A stretch of 64,000 bases of DNA from assembly GCA_020632885.1 (NCBI GenBank), contig JACKEQ010000025.1:1-64000 (forward strand). Direction: 5' to 3'. Shown here one piece after another: positions 9,275 to 17,247 of the stretch. The stretch comes from Alphaproteobacteria bacterium (GTDB lineage Bacteria > Myxococcota_A > UBA796 > GCA-2862545). Numbering within the stretch: position 1 is the stretch's first letter; each line of letters begins with the position of its first letter. The translations under genes were made by a program, and so were the position numbers. The notes beneath the pieces were generated by a model. That model did no database searches and was not told the origin of the DNA. It saw only the letters and a list, made by a program, of their open reading frames with translations.

Positions 9275-9798
9275 TCCGGGCTGCGCGCATCGCGGACGCT
9301 GCAGGCGTCCTCGCGGTGTACGCCCCATCGGTCGTCGGCTCCGTCACGAGCTTCGAGGTCGAGCTCCCGACCGTGGAGGCCATGGCCGGACGCATCGCGT
9401 CGACGGTCGAGCGCCTGCCCTGGTTGGTGTTCGAGCGTGACGGGGCGATCCTCGGCTATGCCTATGCTTCCCCGCACAGGGCGAGGGCGGCGTACGCCTG
9501 GTCGGTGGAGACGAGCGTCTTCGTGGACGCGACGGTCCACCATGCCGGCGTGGGGCGTGCGCTCTACACAGAGCTGCTCGGGGTGCTCGCGGACCTCGGC
9601 TACGTGTCGGCCTACGCGGGCGTGACCCTGCCGAACCCCGCGAGCATCGGGCTCCATCATGCCCTCGGCTTCCGGGACGTCGGGGTGTTCGAGAAGGTCG
9701 GGTTCAAGGACGGCGCGTGGCGCGACGTGATCTGGATGCGCCGCGAGCTGACCGACCCTCCGGAGCACCCCTCACCACCGAGGCCCTGGCGCCCCTGA
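9271..9798 (+). CDS. GNAT family N-acetyltransferase, phosphinothricin acetyltransferase (Pat/Bar)-like
   Basis: About 175 residues. The family pattern is clear: IRAARIADAAGVLAVYAP at the N-terminus, SVTSFE, a beta4 strand with SVFVDATVHHAGVGRALY (acetyl-CoA pyrophosphate loop, here HHAGVGRAL) and NPASIGLHHALGF near the end. Such enzymes acetylate small amines using acetyl-CoA; the real substrate is unknown. The alignable N-terminus begins immediately after a CTG at 9271 that overlaps the previous stop as CTGA, in the same geometry as the ATGA junctions elsewhere, so CTG is the probable start. The next ATG or GTG would remove part of the acetyltransferase fold. Convergent with the HTTM-like gene, 3 bases apart. 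Confidence 0.85.
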   Translation: MIRAARIADAAGVLAVYAPSVVGSVTSFEVELPTVEAMAGRIASTVERLPWLVFERDGAILGYAYASPHRARAAYAWSVETSVFVDATVHHAGVGRALYTELLGVLADLGYVSAYAGVTLPNPASIGLHHALGFRDVGVFEKVGFKDGAWRDVIWMRRELTDPPEHPSPPRPWRP

Positions 9799-9801
9799 CC
9801 G

Positions 9802-11124
9802 TCAATGGACGCACTCCTGCGGGCCTCCGCGGGTGAGCTCCTTCTGGAACAACGGGGACGGCGGGAGGCGGTCGAGGTCGGCCTCGGTGACCGGCTCGCC
9901 CCGCCAGGTGCCCGTGAACGTGAGGGTCTCGTCGACGGTGCGCGCGATGTCGCGCTGGCGGACGAGCTCGTGCGGGGCGTACATGCCGGGGTGCACGGCG
10001 CCCCCGGTGAGCGGACGTCCCCGGGCGGAGAGGTAGGTGACGCGGTCGACCCGCACGTACGGGTCGGGCCCGATCCGCAGGGTGTCCGGGAAGATCAGGC
10101 TGTTCTGGCGGTCGTCGTCGACGCGGAGGTTCGAGAGCATCGCGAAGCTGTACTGGAACTTCAGACCCGTGTAGGGCGCGAGCCCGTTCGCGAGCCAGAG
10201 CACCGCGAGCCCCACCAGGACGGGCCGACCTCCGTCGAAGGGGCTCGTCGGCCGCCCCGGACCGCGGGCGAGCAGACGCCAGGTCGCGAAGGCCAGCAGG
10301 GCTCCGAAGGTCGCATGGGTCAGCCCGTACTGGGGCCACGACCAGGGGCCCCGGTAGAGCAGGGCGCTGGCGAGGAAGGCCGGCAGACCCGCGAGGGCCA
10401 CGAGCCACTCGCGGCCCTCCAGCGCGTCGAGGTCCTCCCGGTCGAGCCAGGCGAGGGCGGTCACCGCGAGCACCAGGGACAGCGCCGTGGCGCCGATGCC
10501 GGTGAACTGCAGGAGCAGGAGCAACGTGAGCACCACGCCGAGCCGGGGGGCCAGGAGCAGCACGAAGGGCGCGCCGAGCTCGAGCGTCACGACCACGCCC
10601 GGAGAGACCCACGCGTGCAGGGCCTCGGGGAAGGCCCACCACTCCGAGAGCCGTGCGGAGAAGCGATTGCAGGTGACCACGGGATCGAAGAAGTCCGTGT
10701 TGAGCTTGTGGAGACCGGCGAACCCGATGGCCGCGGCCGATGCCAGCCGGAACCCCGAGCGCACGAACCGCTCCTGCGTCGTCGGATGGAGCAGGGCGAG
10801 CAGGCCGGTGGCCGGGAGCGCGAAGAACACGGGCCACTCGGCGGCGGGGAACCAGAGCAGCGGCTCGGATGCGACGTGGTTGGAGACGATGGCGCGCGCA
10901 GTGAGGGCGGTCGCGAGGAGCAGGAGGACGGGGCGCGGTCCGAGCAGGACGATCGCGGCCGCGGCGGCGGCCAGGCCGTGGAGCACCCAGGCCCCCGGCG
11001 CCACGAGGTGCGCCGGCTCCGCCGACGCCCAGGTCTTGAGCGCGAAGAGGAGCACGGCCAGCCCGTACCCCGCGAAGAGCACGTGGGTCGGGCGGTCGCC
11101 CACCGGTCGCCAGAGACGGTCCAT
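9802..11124 (-). CDS. polytopic membrane protein, HTTM-like
   Basis: 440 residues with about eight to nine hydrophobic helices in the first 310, then a soluble C-terminal tail (LRIGPDPYVRVDRVTYLSARG). The segment FAGLHKLNTDFFDP followed by NRFSARLSEWW resembles the conserved AGxxKLN-D patch of HTTM (horizontally transferred transmembrane) proteins, relatives of vitamin K-dependent gamma-carboxylase. That match is by eye and moderate. It is divergent from the ATP-grasp gene across only about 23 bases, so the two probably share a promoter region. Confidence 0.65.
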   Translation of the reverse strand: MDRLWRPVGDRPTHVLFAGYGLAVLLFALKTWASAEPAHLVAPGAWVLHGLAAAAAAIVLLGPRPVLLLLATALTARAIVSNHVASEPLLWFPAAEWPVFFALPATGLLALLHPTTQERFVRSGFRLASAAAIGFAGLHKLNTDFFDPVVTCNRFSARLSEWWAFPEALHAWVSPGVVVTLELGAPFVLLLAPRLGVVLTLLLLLQFTGIGATALSLVLAVTALAWLDREDLDALEGREWLVALAGLPAFLASALLYRGPWSWPQYGLTHATFGALLAFATWRLLARGPGRPTSPFDGGRPVLVGLAVLWLANGLAPYTGLKFQYSFAMLSNLRVDDDRQNSLIFPDTLRIGPDPYVRVDRVTYLSARGRPLTGGAVHPGMYAPHELVRQRDIARTVDETLTFTGTWRGEPVTEADLDRLPPSPLFQKELTRGGPQECVH

Positions 11125-11147
11125 GGCCCAGCGTAGTACAGGGGGGC

Positions 11148-11999
11148 ATGCGCATCGCCTACCTCGTGTCCCGCGACACCCTGCCCGACGCTCCCTCCCA
11201 GCGTGACGACGCCGATGCCCTCGTGAGGATGCTCGACGCCCTCGTCCCGGGGTTCGCGCGCCGGGGGCTCGAGCTGGTGCCGGTCGCCTGGGATGCGCCC
11301 GACCCCGGAGCGGGCTGCGACGCCGCCCTGATCGGGACCACCTGGGACTACTGGGAGCGCGCGGACGCGTTCCTCACAGCGCTCGGGTCGCTACGGATCC
11401 CGCTGTTCAACGATCTGGCGACGGTCCGCTGGAACGCCGACAAGCGCTACCTGCGTGCCCTCGCGGATGCCGGGGTGCCCACCATCCCCACCGCATGGCT
11501 GGAGCCCGGTGCGCTCCTCGGGGGCGCCCTGGAGGCGCTCGGCGCGCACGAGGTCGTCTGCAAGCGGGTGGTGGGGGCGGGCGCCTACCAGCAGCACCGG
11601 CTGACCGCGGCGGACGTCGGGCGGGCGTGGGACGTGCCCATGATGGTGCAGCCCTTCCTGCAGACCATCGTGTCCCACGGCGAGATCTCCGTGGTGTTCG
11701 TGGGCGGCGAGCCCAGCCACGCGGTCCTCAAGCGTGCGGCCGCGGGCGACTACCGCATCCAGCCCCTCTACGGCGGCACGGATGCCCCGCTCGACCTCGA
11801 TGGGCCCCTGCTCGATGCGTGCCGGACGGCCCTCGCCGCGGTCCCGGGAGCGCCGCTCTACGCCCGCGTGGACCTCCTGCCGGACGCCGCTGGGCGCCTC
11901 CTCGTCATGGAGGTCGAGCTCATCGAGCCCTACCTCTACCCGGCCGCAGCACCCCACCTCGGCGACCGCCTCGCCGCCGCGCTCCAGGGAGCCCTCTGA
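11148..11999 (+). CDS. ATP-grasp domain protein
   Basis: 283 residues; ATG preceded by AGGGGGGC. Features typical of a stand-alone ATP-grasp family: GTTWDYWERAD, FNDLATVRWNADKRYLRAL, VVCKRVVGAGAYQQH (ATP-binding lysine strand), QPFLQTIVSHGEISVVF, and the metal/phosphate-binding end ARVDLLPDAAGRLLVMEVELIEPYLYP. ATP-grasp enzymes ligate a carboxylate to an amine or thiol through an acyl-phosphate; the substrates are unknown. It is the first gene of an operon whose four members overlap end to start, with a MAPEG protein, a multiheme cytochrome and an SH3 lipoprotein. A glutathione-synthetase-like or small-peptide ligase role next to MAPEG is conceivable but unproven. Confidence 0.85.
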   Translation: MRIAYLVSRDTLPDAPSQRDDADALVRMLDALVPGFARRGLELVPVAWDAPDPGAGCDAALIGTTWDYWERADAFLTALGSLRIPLFNDLATVRWNADKRYLRALADAGVPTIPTAWLEPGALLGGALEALGAHEVVCKRVVGAGAYQQHRLTAADVGRAWDVPMMVQPFLQTIVSHGEISVVFVGGEPSHAVLKRAAAGDYRIQPLYGGTDAPLDLDGPLLDACRTALAAVPGAPLYARVDLLPDAAGRLLVMEVELIEPYLYPAAAPHLGDRLAAALQGAL

Positions 12000-12430
12000 T
12001 GGTCGACATCCACGCGTACACCGGCCCGGTGCTCGTCACCCTCGCCACCATCCTGGTGTACTACCTGTTCCAGGGTCACGTCGCGCGCGTGAAGACCCGC
12101 CTGGCCCGCGACTACGCCGCCCGTGGCGAGAAGTTCGACCGCTACTTCGGCGACGACCGGGAGATGCTGGCCGCCGACCGCATCCAGCTGAACATGCTCG
12201 AGCACATGCCCGGGTTCCTCGTGCTCCTCTGGCTGAACGCCGCCTTCGTGAGCCCGTCCAGCGCCACGATCGCCGGCGGGATCTGGCTCGCGGCGCGGGT
12301 GGCCTACCCGTTCCTGATGGGCGGTCGGCTCGGTCGGGGCATCAAGGCGAGCATCCTGCTGGCGACCCTCCCGGGCTACCTGGTCATCCTGTGGTTCGTC
12401 GTCGCCCTGGTCCTCCAGCTGCTCCGGTGA
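11999..12430 (+). CDS. MAPEG family membrane protein
   Basis: 143 residues, ATG overlapping the ATP-grasp stop (TGATG). About four membrane helices. The signature segment DRIQLNMLEHMPGFLVLLW followed by ARVAYPFLMG is the family's conserved glutathione-contact and helix region. MAPEG proteins (membrane-associated proteins in eicosanoid and glutathione metabolism) are small trimeric glutathione transferases or peroxidases in eukaryotes; bacterial members are poorly characterised. The coupling to an ATP-grasp ligase upstream is noteworthy, because ATP-grasp enzymes include glutathione synthetases. Whether this pair makes and uses a thiol is inference. Confidence 0.85.
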   Translation: MVDIHAYTGPVLVTLATILVYYLFQGHVARVKTRLARDYAARGEKFDRYFGDDREMLAADRIQLNMLEHMPGFLVLLWLNAAFVSPSSATIAGGIWLAARVAYPFLMGGRLGRGIKASILLATLPGYLVILWFVVALVLQLLR

Positions 12431-13179
12431 TGCTCGCGCTGCTCGCGTGCCATCCGGCCCTCGATCGGCCGGCGGACACGTGCGCCTCCTGCCACGCGCC
12501 GGAGTCGGAGGCCTGGCGGGCCTCCCTCCATGCCACCGCCGACCGCACGCCCGCGTTCGCAGAGGCGTTCCGGCGCGCGCAGGACCCGTGGTGCCACACC
12601 TGCCACCTCCCGGGGACGGGCGTGGACTGCGCGTCCTGCCACGGCCCCTCGGGTCGGACGTGCGAGCAGTGCCACCAGTTCGACCTGCCCGGGACGTCCG
12701 TGGCCAGCCAGGACACCGCGCGTGAGCACGCCGCGTCGTCCTTCTCGAGCACGCCCTGCACGGGGTGCCACGATCCCCACCTGGCACCGGGAGCCCACGA
12801 CGCCGAGCGCGTGCGAGCGGCCCTCTCGGTGGACGTGCGGGGCACGGAGGCCGTCGTGACCAGCCATGGCGTCGGCCACGCCCTGCCCACCGGCGACCCC
12901 TTCCGACGCCTGGTCCTCGAGGTGTGCGCGGACCTCGCCTGCAGGCGTGTGATCGACGTGCACACCCTCGAACGGGCGCTCCGGGAGAGCCCCGAAGGGT
13001 GGTCGGTGCGCAACGACTCCCGCGTGCCGCCGCCCGTGGAGGGCCCCGACAGCACGGTGCGGTTCGCCGTGGCCGAAGGACGGGCCTGGAGGCTGTGGTA
13101 CCGCTACACCGACCCCCGGCATCGCGAGGTGGCCGAGAGCCTGCTCGTGGATGGTGGGATCGTCCGGAGCTCCCGATGA
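12430..13179 (+). CDS. pentaheme c-type cytochrome, probable lipoprotein
   Basis: 249 residues; ATG overlaps the MAPEG stop (TGATG). Five CxxCH heme-binding motifs lie in the first 120 residues: CASCH, CHTCH, CASCH, CEQCH and CTGCH. The C-terminal half (FRRLVLEVCADLACRR and a strand-rich end) lacks heme motifs. The N-terminus MLALLAC is extremely short and has a lipobox-like Cys but no basic residue, so export and lipidation are inferred mainly because c-type hemes are attached outside the cytoplasm. It probably carries electrons in the periplasm or at the outer membrane. The next gene's ATG overlaps its stop. Confidence 0.85.
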   Translation: MLALLACHPALDRPADTCASCHAPESEAWRASLHATADRTPAFAEAFRRAQDPWCHTCHLPGTGVDCASCHGPSGRTCEQCHQFDLPGTSVASQDTAREHAASSFSSTPCTGCHDPHLAPGAHDAERVRAALSVDVRGTEAVVTSHGVGHALPTGDPFRRLVLEVCADLACRRVIDVHTLERALRESPEGWSVRNDSRVPPPVEGPDSTVRFAVAEGRAWRLWYRYTDPRHREVAESLLVDGGIVRSSR

Positions 13180-15302
13180 GAACCCTGGCCCTCGCCTCCG
13201 TCACCCTCGCCATGGTGCTCGCCTGCGGCGGTGGAGGACCGACCCCGGACACGCCGGAGCCCACGCCGGTCCCGGACCCCGAGCCCGTGGTCGAAGCCCC
13301 CCCCGTGCTCGACGGCTTCGCGTACGTGCCGGGCGACCCCCCGCGCTTCAGCGAGCCCGAGCCCGGAGACGTCCTGTACGTCGGCGTGGACGGCGCGAAC
13401 CTCCGGGAGGGCCCGGACGGCGAGGCCCCCGTGGTCGCCGAGCTCGCGCACGCCGAGAAGGTGGAGGTCGTGGCCGTGGAGGGCCCGCCCGTGGAGCTCA
13501 TCGGGCGCACGAACCGATGGGTGAAGGTGAAGTCCGGCGGGCACACGGGCTACCTGTTCGGCTCGCTGCTCACGCCCCTCGGGGGGAAGGAGGTCGCGGA
13601 GTTCATCGGCGACTACCGCTGGACGGTCGGGTGGTCGCAGGACTTCCGGCCGCTCGTGCGGGTGTCCAACGCCGATGGGGAGGAGACGCAGTCCCTCGAG
13701 CTCGGTCTCACCCAGCGCTTCCAGGGCGGCACGCTCGTGGCGGAGGTGGGCTCGTGGGGCGACTTCGACGCCGAGATCACGGTGACCCAGTGCGTGGTCG
13801 GCGACGAGCCGGCAGACGGTCCGGGGTGTGTCACGGGGCGCGCGGTCTTCGGGGGGAACGGGCTGACCGCGCTGACCCCGCCGGACGCCTGGCGCTACGA
13901 GCCGGAAGGGTCCTCGTCGAGCTGCGAGGGCGCCACGTCCACCAAGGTCCAGAACCTGCCGGACCCCGAGAGGCTCCTGGTCGTGAACCTGCCGTCCTAC
14001 ATGCGCGGACCGGGCACCGAGGTGCCGTGCGACGCCATCGCCACGCTGCGATCGGGCCCCCATGCCGGGAAGCGCGTGGTGGCGTGCGCCCAGAGCGGGA
14101 GCGGCAAGGAGTGGCCGCCCCAGCACCTCGGCAGCCTGTTCGTCCTGCTCGAGGCCGGCCGGTGGGGACGGATCTGCGGGGGTGGCGTGGACGGGCTCGA
14201 GACCCACCTCGGCTACCAGCGCGTCCAGGTCGTGGACATCGGGGCCATCTCGCTCGAGGGGCCCATGGAGCCCCCGCGGGAGATCCTCTACGAGGACGAG
14301 ACCGGGAAGGCGGTGTTCCGCAACCACTGGCCGGAGAGCCTGCCCACGGACCTCGAGCAGGTGTGGGTGCACCCGGAGCTCGGTCCGGTGTACAGGAAGG
14401 GTCCGGCCACGAAGGTGGCCCAGGATGGCCTGCTGGTGGCCCGTCCGGACGGCGGGTTCCTGCAGTACGCGTGGGTGCCGGACCTCTCGGACCTCTCGCT
14501 GGACGGGGGCGCCACGGGGCCGTGGGTCACGGACGACGGCATGAAGGTGGACTTCCACGAGCCGGGTCTCGCTCCCGGCGCGAAGATCGGCACGGCGGCC
14601 GGGCAGGACGTGTACTCCCTCGACGACCCCGCGATCCGTCAGAGCTGGGTGGAGGCCGTGCAGGCCGTTCACCGCGACACCCCGCTCGGCGAGCTGCCGT
14701 GGTTCGTGGTGAAGGGTCCGTTCGACGGGTACTACCTCGTGATGCGCGAGGATCTCCGCCTGCCGTCCATGGTGGAGCCCATCGTGTACGCGTACGCGGA
14801 CGAGCCCACACCGGTGTCCATCCGGTTCGGGGAGGGGCTGGACGTGCGGGGCACGCTCCCGCGCACGCGGGTGGGCTGGGACGTCGTGGCGCGGCCGGAC
14901 GGCATGCTGCTCCACGAGGGGCGCATGATCGACCGCCTGTTCTGGGACGGTCAGCACGGCCACTTCCCGCGGCCTCCGCGCGGCTGGATGCTGCCGGGGG
15001 CCACCGTCGAGCGCGACCTGAGGGGGATCCTGGCCGACCTCGGGCTCGAGGGCCGCGAGATCGACGAGGCGGTCGAGGCCTGGATGCCCAGCGTCGAGGG
15101 GGCGAGGTGGGTGCGCGTAGGGCTGCACGAGGACGTGGACCGGCTGGCGCCGCTCGTGATCGACCCCGAGCCGGACACCCTCCTACGCGTGCTCGTAGAG
15201 CTCGAGCGCCTCGAGGAGCCCGAGCCCATCGAGGCCCCCGACGTGGTGGCCCGCGAACGGCGCGGGCTCACCGTGGTGGAGTGGGGCTACGTGGAGCGTT
15301 GA
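13176..15302 (+). CDS. lipoprotein with bacterial SH3-like domain
   Basis: 708 residues; ATGA overlap with the cytochrome gene. Signal MRTLALASVTLAMVLAC is a good lipobox, followed by a Pro/Glu/Thr linker. An SH3-type domain sits at about residues 65-130 (VGVDGANLREGPDGEAPV, then RWVKVKSGGHTGYLFGSLL), a form usually associated with peptidoglycan or cell-wall contact. The remaining roughly 570 residues are beta-rich with no recognised motif, including HLGSLFVLLEAGRWGRICGGG and several paired Cys. Last gene of the four-gene overlapping operon, convergent with the minus-strand PA14-like gene 4 bases away. Confidence 0.75.
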   Translation: MRTLALASVTLAMVLACGGGGPTPDTPEPTPVPDPEPVVEAPPVLDGFAYVPGDPPRFSEPEPGDVLYVGVDGANLREGPDGEAPVVAELAHAEKVEVVAVEGPPVELIGRTNRWVKVKSGGHTGYLFGSLLTPLGGKEVAEFIGDYRWTVGWSQDFRPLVRVSNADGEETQSLELGLTQRFQGGTLVAEVGSWGDFDAEITVTQCVVGDEPADGPGCVTGRAVFGGNGLTALTPPDAWRYEPEGSSSSCEGATSTKVQNLPDPERLLVVNLPSYMRGPGTEVPCDAIATLRSGPHAGKRVVACAQSGSGKEWPPQHLGSLFVLLEAGRWGRICGGGVDGLETHLGYQRVQVVDIGAISLEGPMEPPREILYEDETGKAVFRNHWPESLPTDLEQVWVHPELGPVYRKGPATKVAQDGLLVARPDGGFLQYAWVPDLSDLSLDGGATGPWVTDDGMKVDFHEPGLAPGAKIGTAAGQDVYSLDDPAIRQSWVEAVQAVHRDTPLGELPWFVVKGPFDGYYLVMREDLRLPSMVEPIVYAYADEPTPVSIRFGEGLDVRGTLPRTRVGWDVVARPDGMLLHEGRMIDRLFWDGQHGHFPRPPRGWMLPGATVERDLRGILADLGLEGREIDEAVEAWMPSVEGARWVRVGLHEDVDRLAPLVIDPEPDTLLRVLVELERLEEPEPIEAPDVVARERRGLTVVEWGYVER

Positions 15303-15306
15303 GCGC

Positions 15307-16341
15307 TCACGGCACCATGAGGGTGGCGCGGAAGTAGCCCGTGCCGCCGCTGGTCGCGCGACATGCGGAGTGGGGCCAGATCAGGCCGGTGTTGGTGCCG
15401 GTGAACCCGTTCCAGGGCGCCGTGATCGGCATGCCGCACAGGAAGGGGGTCGACCAGCCGGTGGCCGGGGCGTCGGTCTGCCACGTGCCCGTCGGCGCGG
15501 TGAGACGGGAGGCCCAGTCGGTGCGGACGGTGCTGGAGAGCAGCACGCCGCCGCTGGAGTCCTCCGCGAGGAACTGCATCATCACGCCACCGCCACCGGT
15601 GTCGTTCACCTGGATGGCGATGTCGTGGGCCCCGGGGGTGAGGTCGAGCAGGTGCGTGGACAGGGTGCTCCACTCGAAGCCCGCATTGGTGGGGACGGCG
15701 GCGATCTCCGTACCGTCCACCCAGAGGCGGCTGCTGTCGTCGCCGGTGTAGCGGAGGGTGACGCCGGTGGAGAGCGTCGTGAACGGGCCGGTGAACCAGG
15801 GGTCGAAGACCGACGGGTCCGAGGCAGAGCAGGAGCCGTGGAGGGCCACGTAGATGCCGTTGGCGCCGGTCCCGCGGACCCAGATGCCGCCCACGACCTC
15901 GCTGGCGTTGAGGTTGCCGGCGGCCTTCCGAGAGCCGTAGGCGCTGAAGACGTCGCCCGCCGCTCCGTTGTCGGTGCCGTTCGTCCAATCACCCTCGAAG
16001 GTACGCGAGGCCGGGCTGTAGGAGCCGACCCACGCTCCCGAGGTCCCGTCGTCGTACGCGCCATCCCAGGACTTCGTCCGGGTCTGGTACTGGCCTGCGG
16101 ACCATCCGCTGATGTCGCACCCGTTGCTGCCGAGCGCCGTCGAGAGCTGCGCGAGCGAGTCGAACAGGGTCTGCGGACGCAGGCGGGAGGGCGAGGTCTC
16201 GTCGATGATGTCGAAACCGACCTGGGCGTTGACGCTGTCGAACGCGGCCTGGGCCGTGGCGCAGATGGCGGGGTCGGCGCTGCAGTCGACTGTGGGGACG
16301 GTCACGGCGAGAGCGCCGGTCGCGGCGAGGATCGTGAGCAT
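15307..16341 (-). CDS. secreted protein with PA14-like beta domain
   Basis: 344 residues from the ATG at 16341, which has GGAG upstream (in a hairpin, see separate entry). Signal-like N-terminus MLTILAATGALAVTVP. The middle contains VTLRYTGDDSSRLWVDG, ELSTLSTHLLDLTPGAHD-like strands and QVNDTGGGGVMMQFL, a pattern seen in PA14 and related carbohydrate-binding beta sandwiches. Cys pairs (VDCSADPAICAT, FLCGMP, HSACRA) suggest disulphides in an exported protein. Probably binds glycan or surface material; no catalytic residues identified. It lies downstream of the kinase-led operon on the same strand but is separated by 86 bases and the hairpin. Confidence 0.65.
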   Translation of the reverse strand: MLTILAATGALAVTVPTVDCSADPAICATAQAAFDSVNAQVGFDIIDETSPSRLRPQTLFDSLAQLSTALGSNGCDISGWSAGQYQTRTKSWDGAYDDGTSGAWVGSYSPASRTFEGDWTNGTDNGAAGDVFSAYGSRKAAGNLNASEVVGGIWVRGTGANGIYVALHGSCSASDPSVFDPWFTGPFTTLSTGVTLRYTGDDSSRLWVDGTEIAAVPTNAGFEWSTLSTHLLDLTPGAHDIAIQVNDTGGGGVMMQFLAEDSSGGVLLSSTVRTDWASRLTAPTGTWQTDAPATGWSTPFLCGMPITAPWNGFTGTNTGLIWPHSACRATSGGTGYFRATLMVP

Positions 16342-16343
16342 CG

Positions 16344-16369
16344 GGGGGCTCCTGTGTTGGGGAGCCCCC
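16344..16369 (-). promoter_or_regulatory. hairpin that would sequester the ribosome binding site of the PA14-like gene
   Basis: A perfect 9-bp inverted repeat, GGGGGCTCC and GGAGCCCCC, with an 8-base spacer. Read on the minus strand, the GGAG of the second arm is the only Shine-Dalgarno candidate for the ATG at 16341, and the arm ends two bases before that ATG. A folded RNA would hide the ribosome binding site. There is no T-run after it, so it does not look like an ordinary intrinsic terminator. Function is inference. Confidence 0.5.
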
Positions 16370-16427
16370 GGTATCTCCAGCCGTGTCCTGGTTTGAGGAT
16401 TCGTGGGATCCGCGTGGGATCGACCGC

Positions 16428-17219
16428 TCACTTCTGGAAGGGGTTCTTCAGATCGCGGTTGCCGCCGATGCGGGTCGGTGCGGGCTCGGGGGCGGGGGTC
16501 GGGGCGGGCGCGGCCGCCGGTGCCGGAGCGGGCGTCGGGACTGCCACGGGTGCCGGTGCCGGTGAGGGCGTTGGCGCGGGCGTGGGGCGCGGACGGACGA
16601 CGGGTCGAGGGGCCACCGCCACGACCTCCGCGAGACGGAGCTGGTGGGTGCCCCCGACCTTGCGGACCACCACGGACTCGTCCGTGAACCCCTCCATCGC
16701 CACAGCGAACGTGCGGGGGAGGGGAGCGTCGGGCGGATGGGAGACGGTGCAGGGCGTGACGCAGACCTCCAGCCCGTTCTCGGTCACCGTGGCGCCCGCG
16801 GGCTCCGTGACGATGACGAAGTCCTGGGTCACGGGTGCGGGGGCCGGCGCCACGGGCGCGGGGCGAGGCAGCTCCGGATCCGGCTGCTTCGCGACGGCCT
16901 CCGTGGGCTGGACGACGCTGCCGCCGGCCAGGAACACCACGGCTGCGACGCCCGCGCCCCCGAGCAACAACCCGGTGACCAGGAGCCAGGGGAGCATGGA
17001 GCCCCCCTTCTTCTCCTCGGGTGGGTCGGGTGGGAGGACCACAGACTGACGGCTGTGCGTGCCCGTCTGCTCGGCAGTGAGCTGCCGGGTGAAGTCACCG
17101 GTGCGTTGCATCAGGTGCTCGGAGGTCGGGTCCTCGACGATCTCGAGGTCCGATCCGTCCACCAGGCAGTTGCTGACGTGATCTTCGTAGAGGGTGGTGC
17201 AGTCGGGGCAGCGCTTCAC
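16428..17219 (-). CDS. zinc-ribbon, single-pass membrane protein with PEGA-like domain and DLKNPF tail
   Basis: 263 residues from a GTG at 17219 (MKRCPDC). Order: a short Cys-rich ribbon (CPDCTTLYEDHVSNC), a cytoplasmic stretch, one membrane helix (WLLVTGLLLGGAGVAAVVF, about residues 90-110), a PEGA-like region (VTEPAGATVTENG with VTPCTV), then a long Pro/Ala linker ending in DLKNPFQK. PEGA domains are common on extracytoplasmic parts of myxobacterial signalling proteins. The start is 28 bases after the beta-helix lipoprotein gene, so it is likely the last gene of the kinase operon. The tail matches that of the operon's kinase (DLKNPFHNVERR), suggesting a shared targeting or partner-binding signal. 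Confidence 0.7.
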   Translation of the reverse strand: MKRCPDCTTLYEDHVSNCLVDGSDLEIVEDPTSEHLMQRTGDFTRQLTAEQTGTHSRQSVVLPPDPPEEKKGGSMLPWLLVTGLLLGGAGVAAVVFLAGGSVVQPTEAVAKQPDPELPRPAPVAPAPAPVTQDFVIVTEPAGATVTENGLEVCVTPCTVSHPPDAPLPRTFAVAMEGFTDESVVVRKVGGTHQLRLAEVVAVAPRPVVRPRPTPAPTPSPAPAPVAVPTPAPAPAAAPAPTPAPEPAPTRIGGNRDLKNPFQK

Positions 17220-17247
17220 GGTACGGCCTTCGGTGGGGGGGCGGGCG

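Noticed and set aside
13104..15128. Long minus-strand open frame opposite the SH3 lipoprotein
   Set aside because: Composition is His/Arg/Pro-rich without domains; the plus strand has the lipobox and coupled start.
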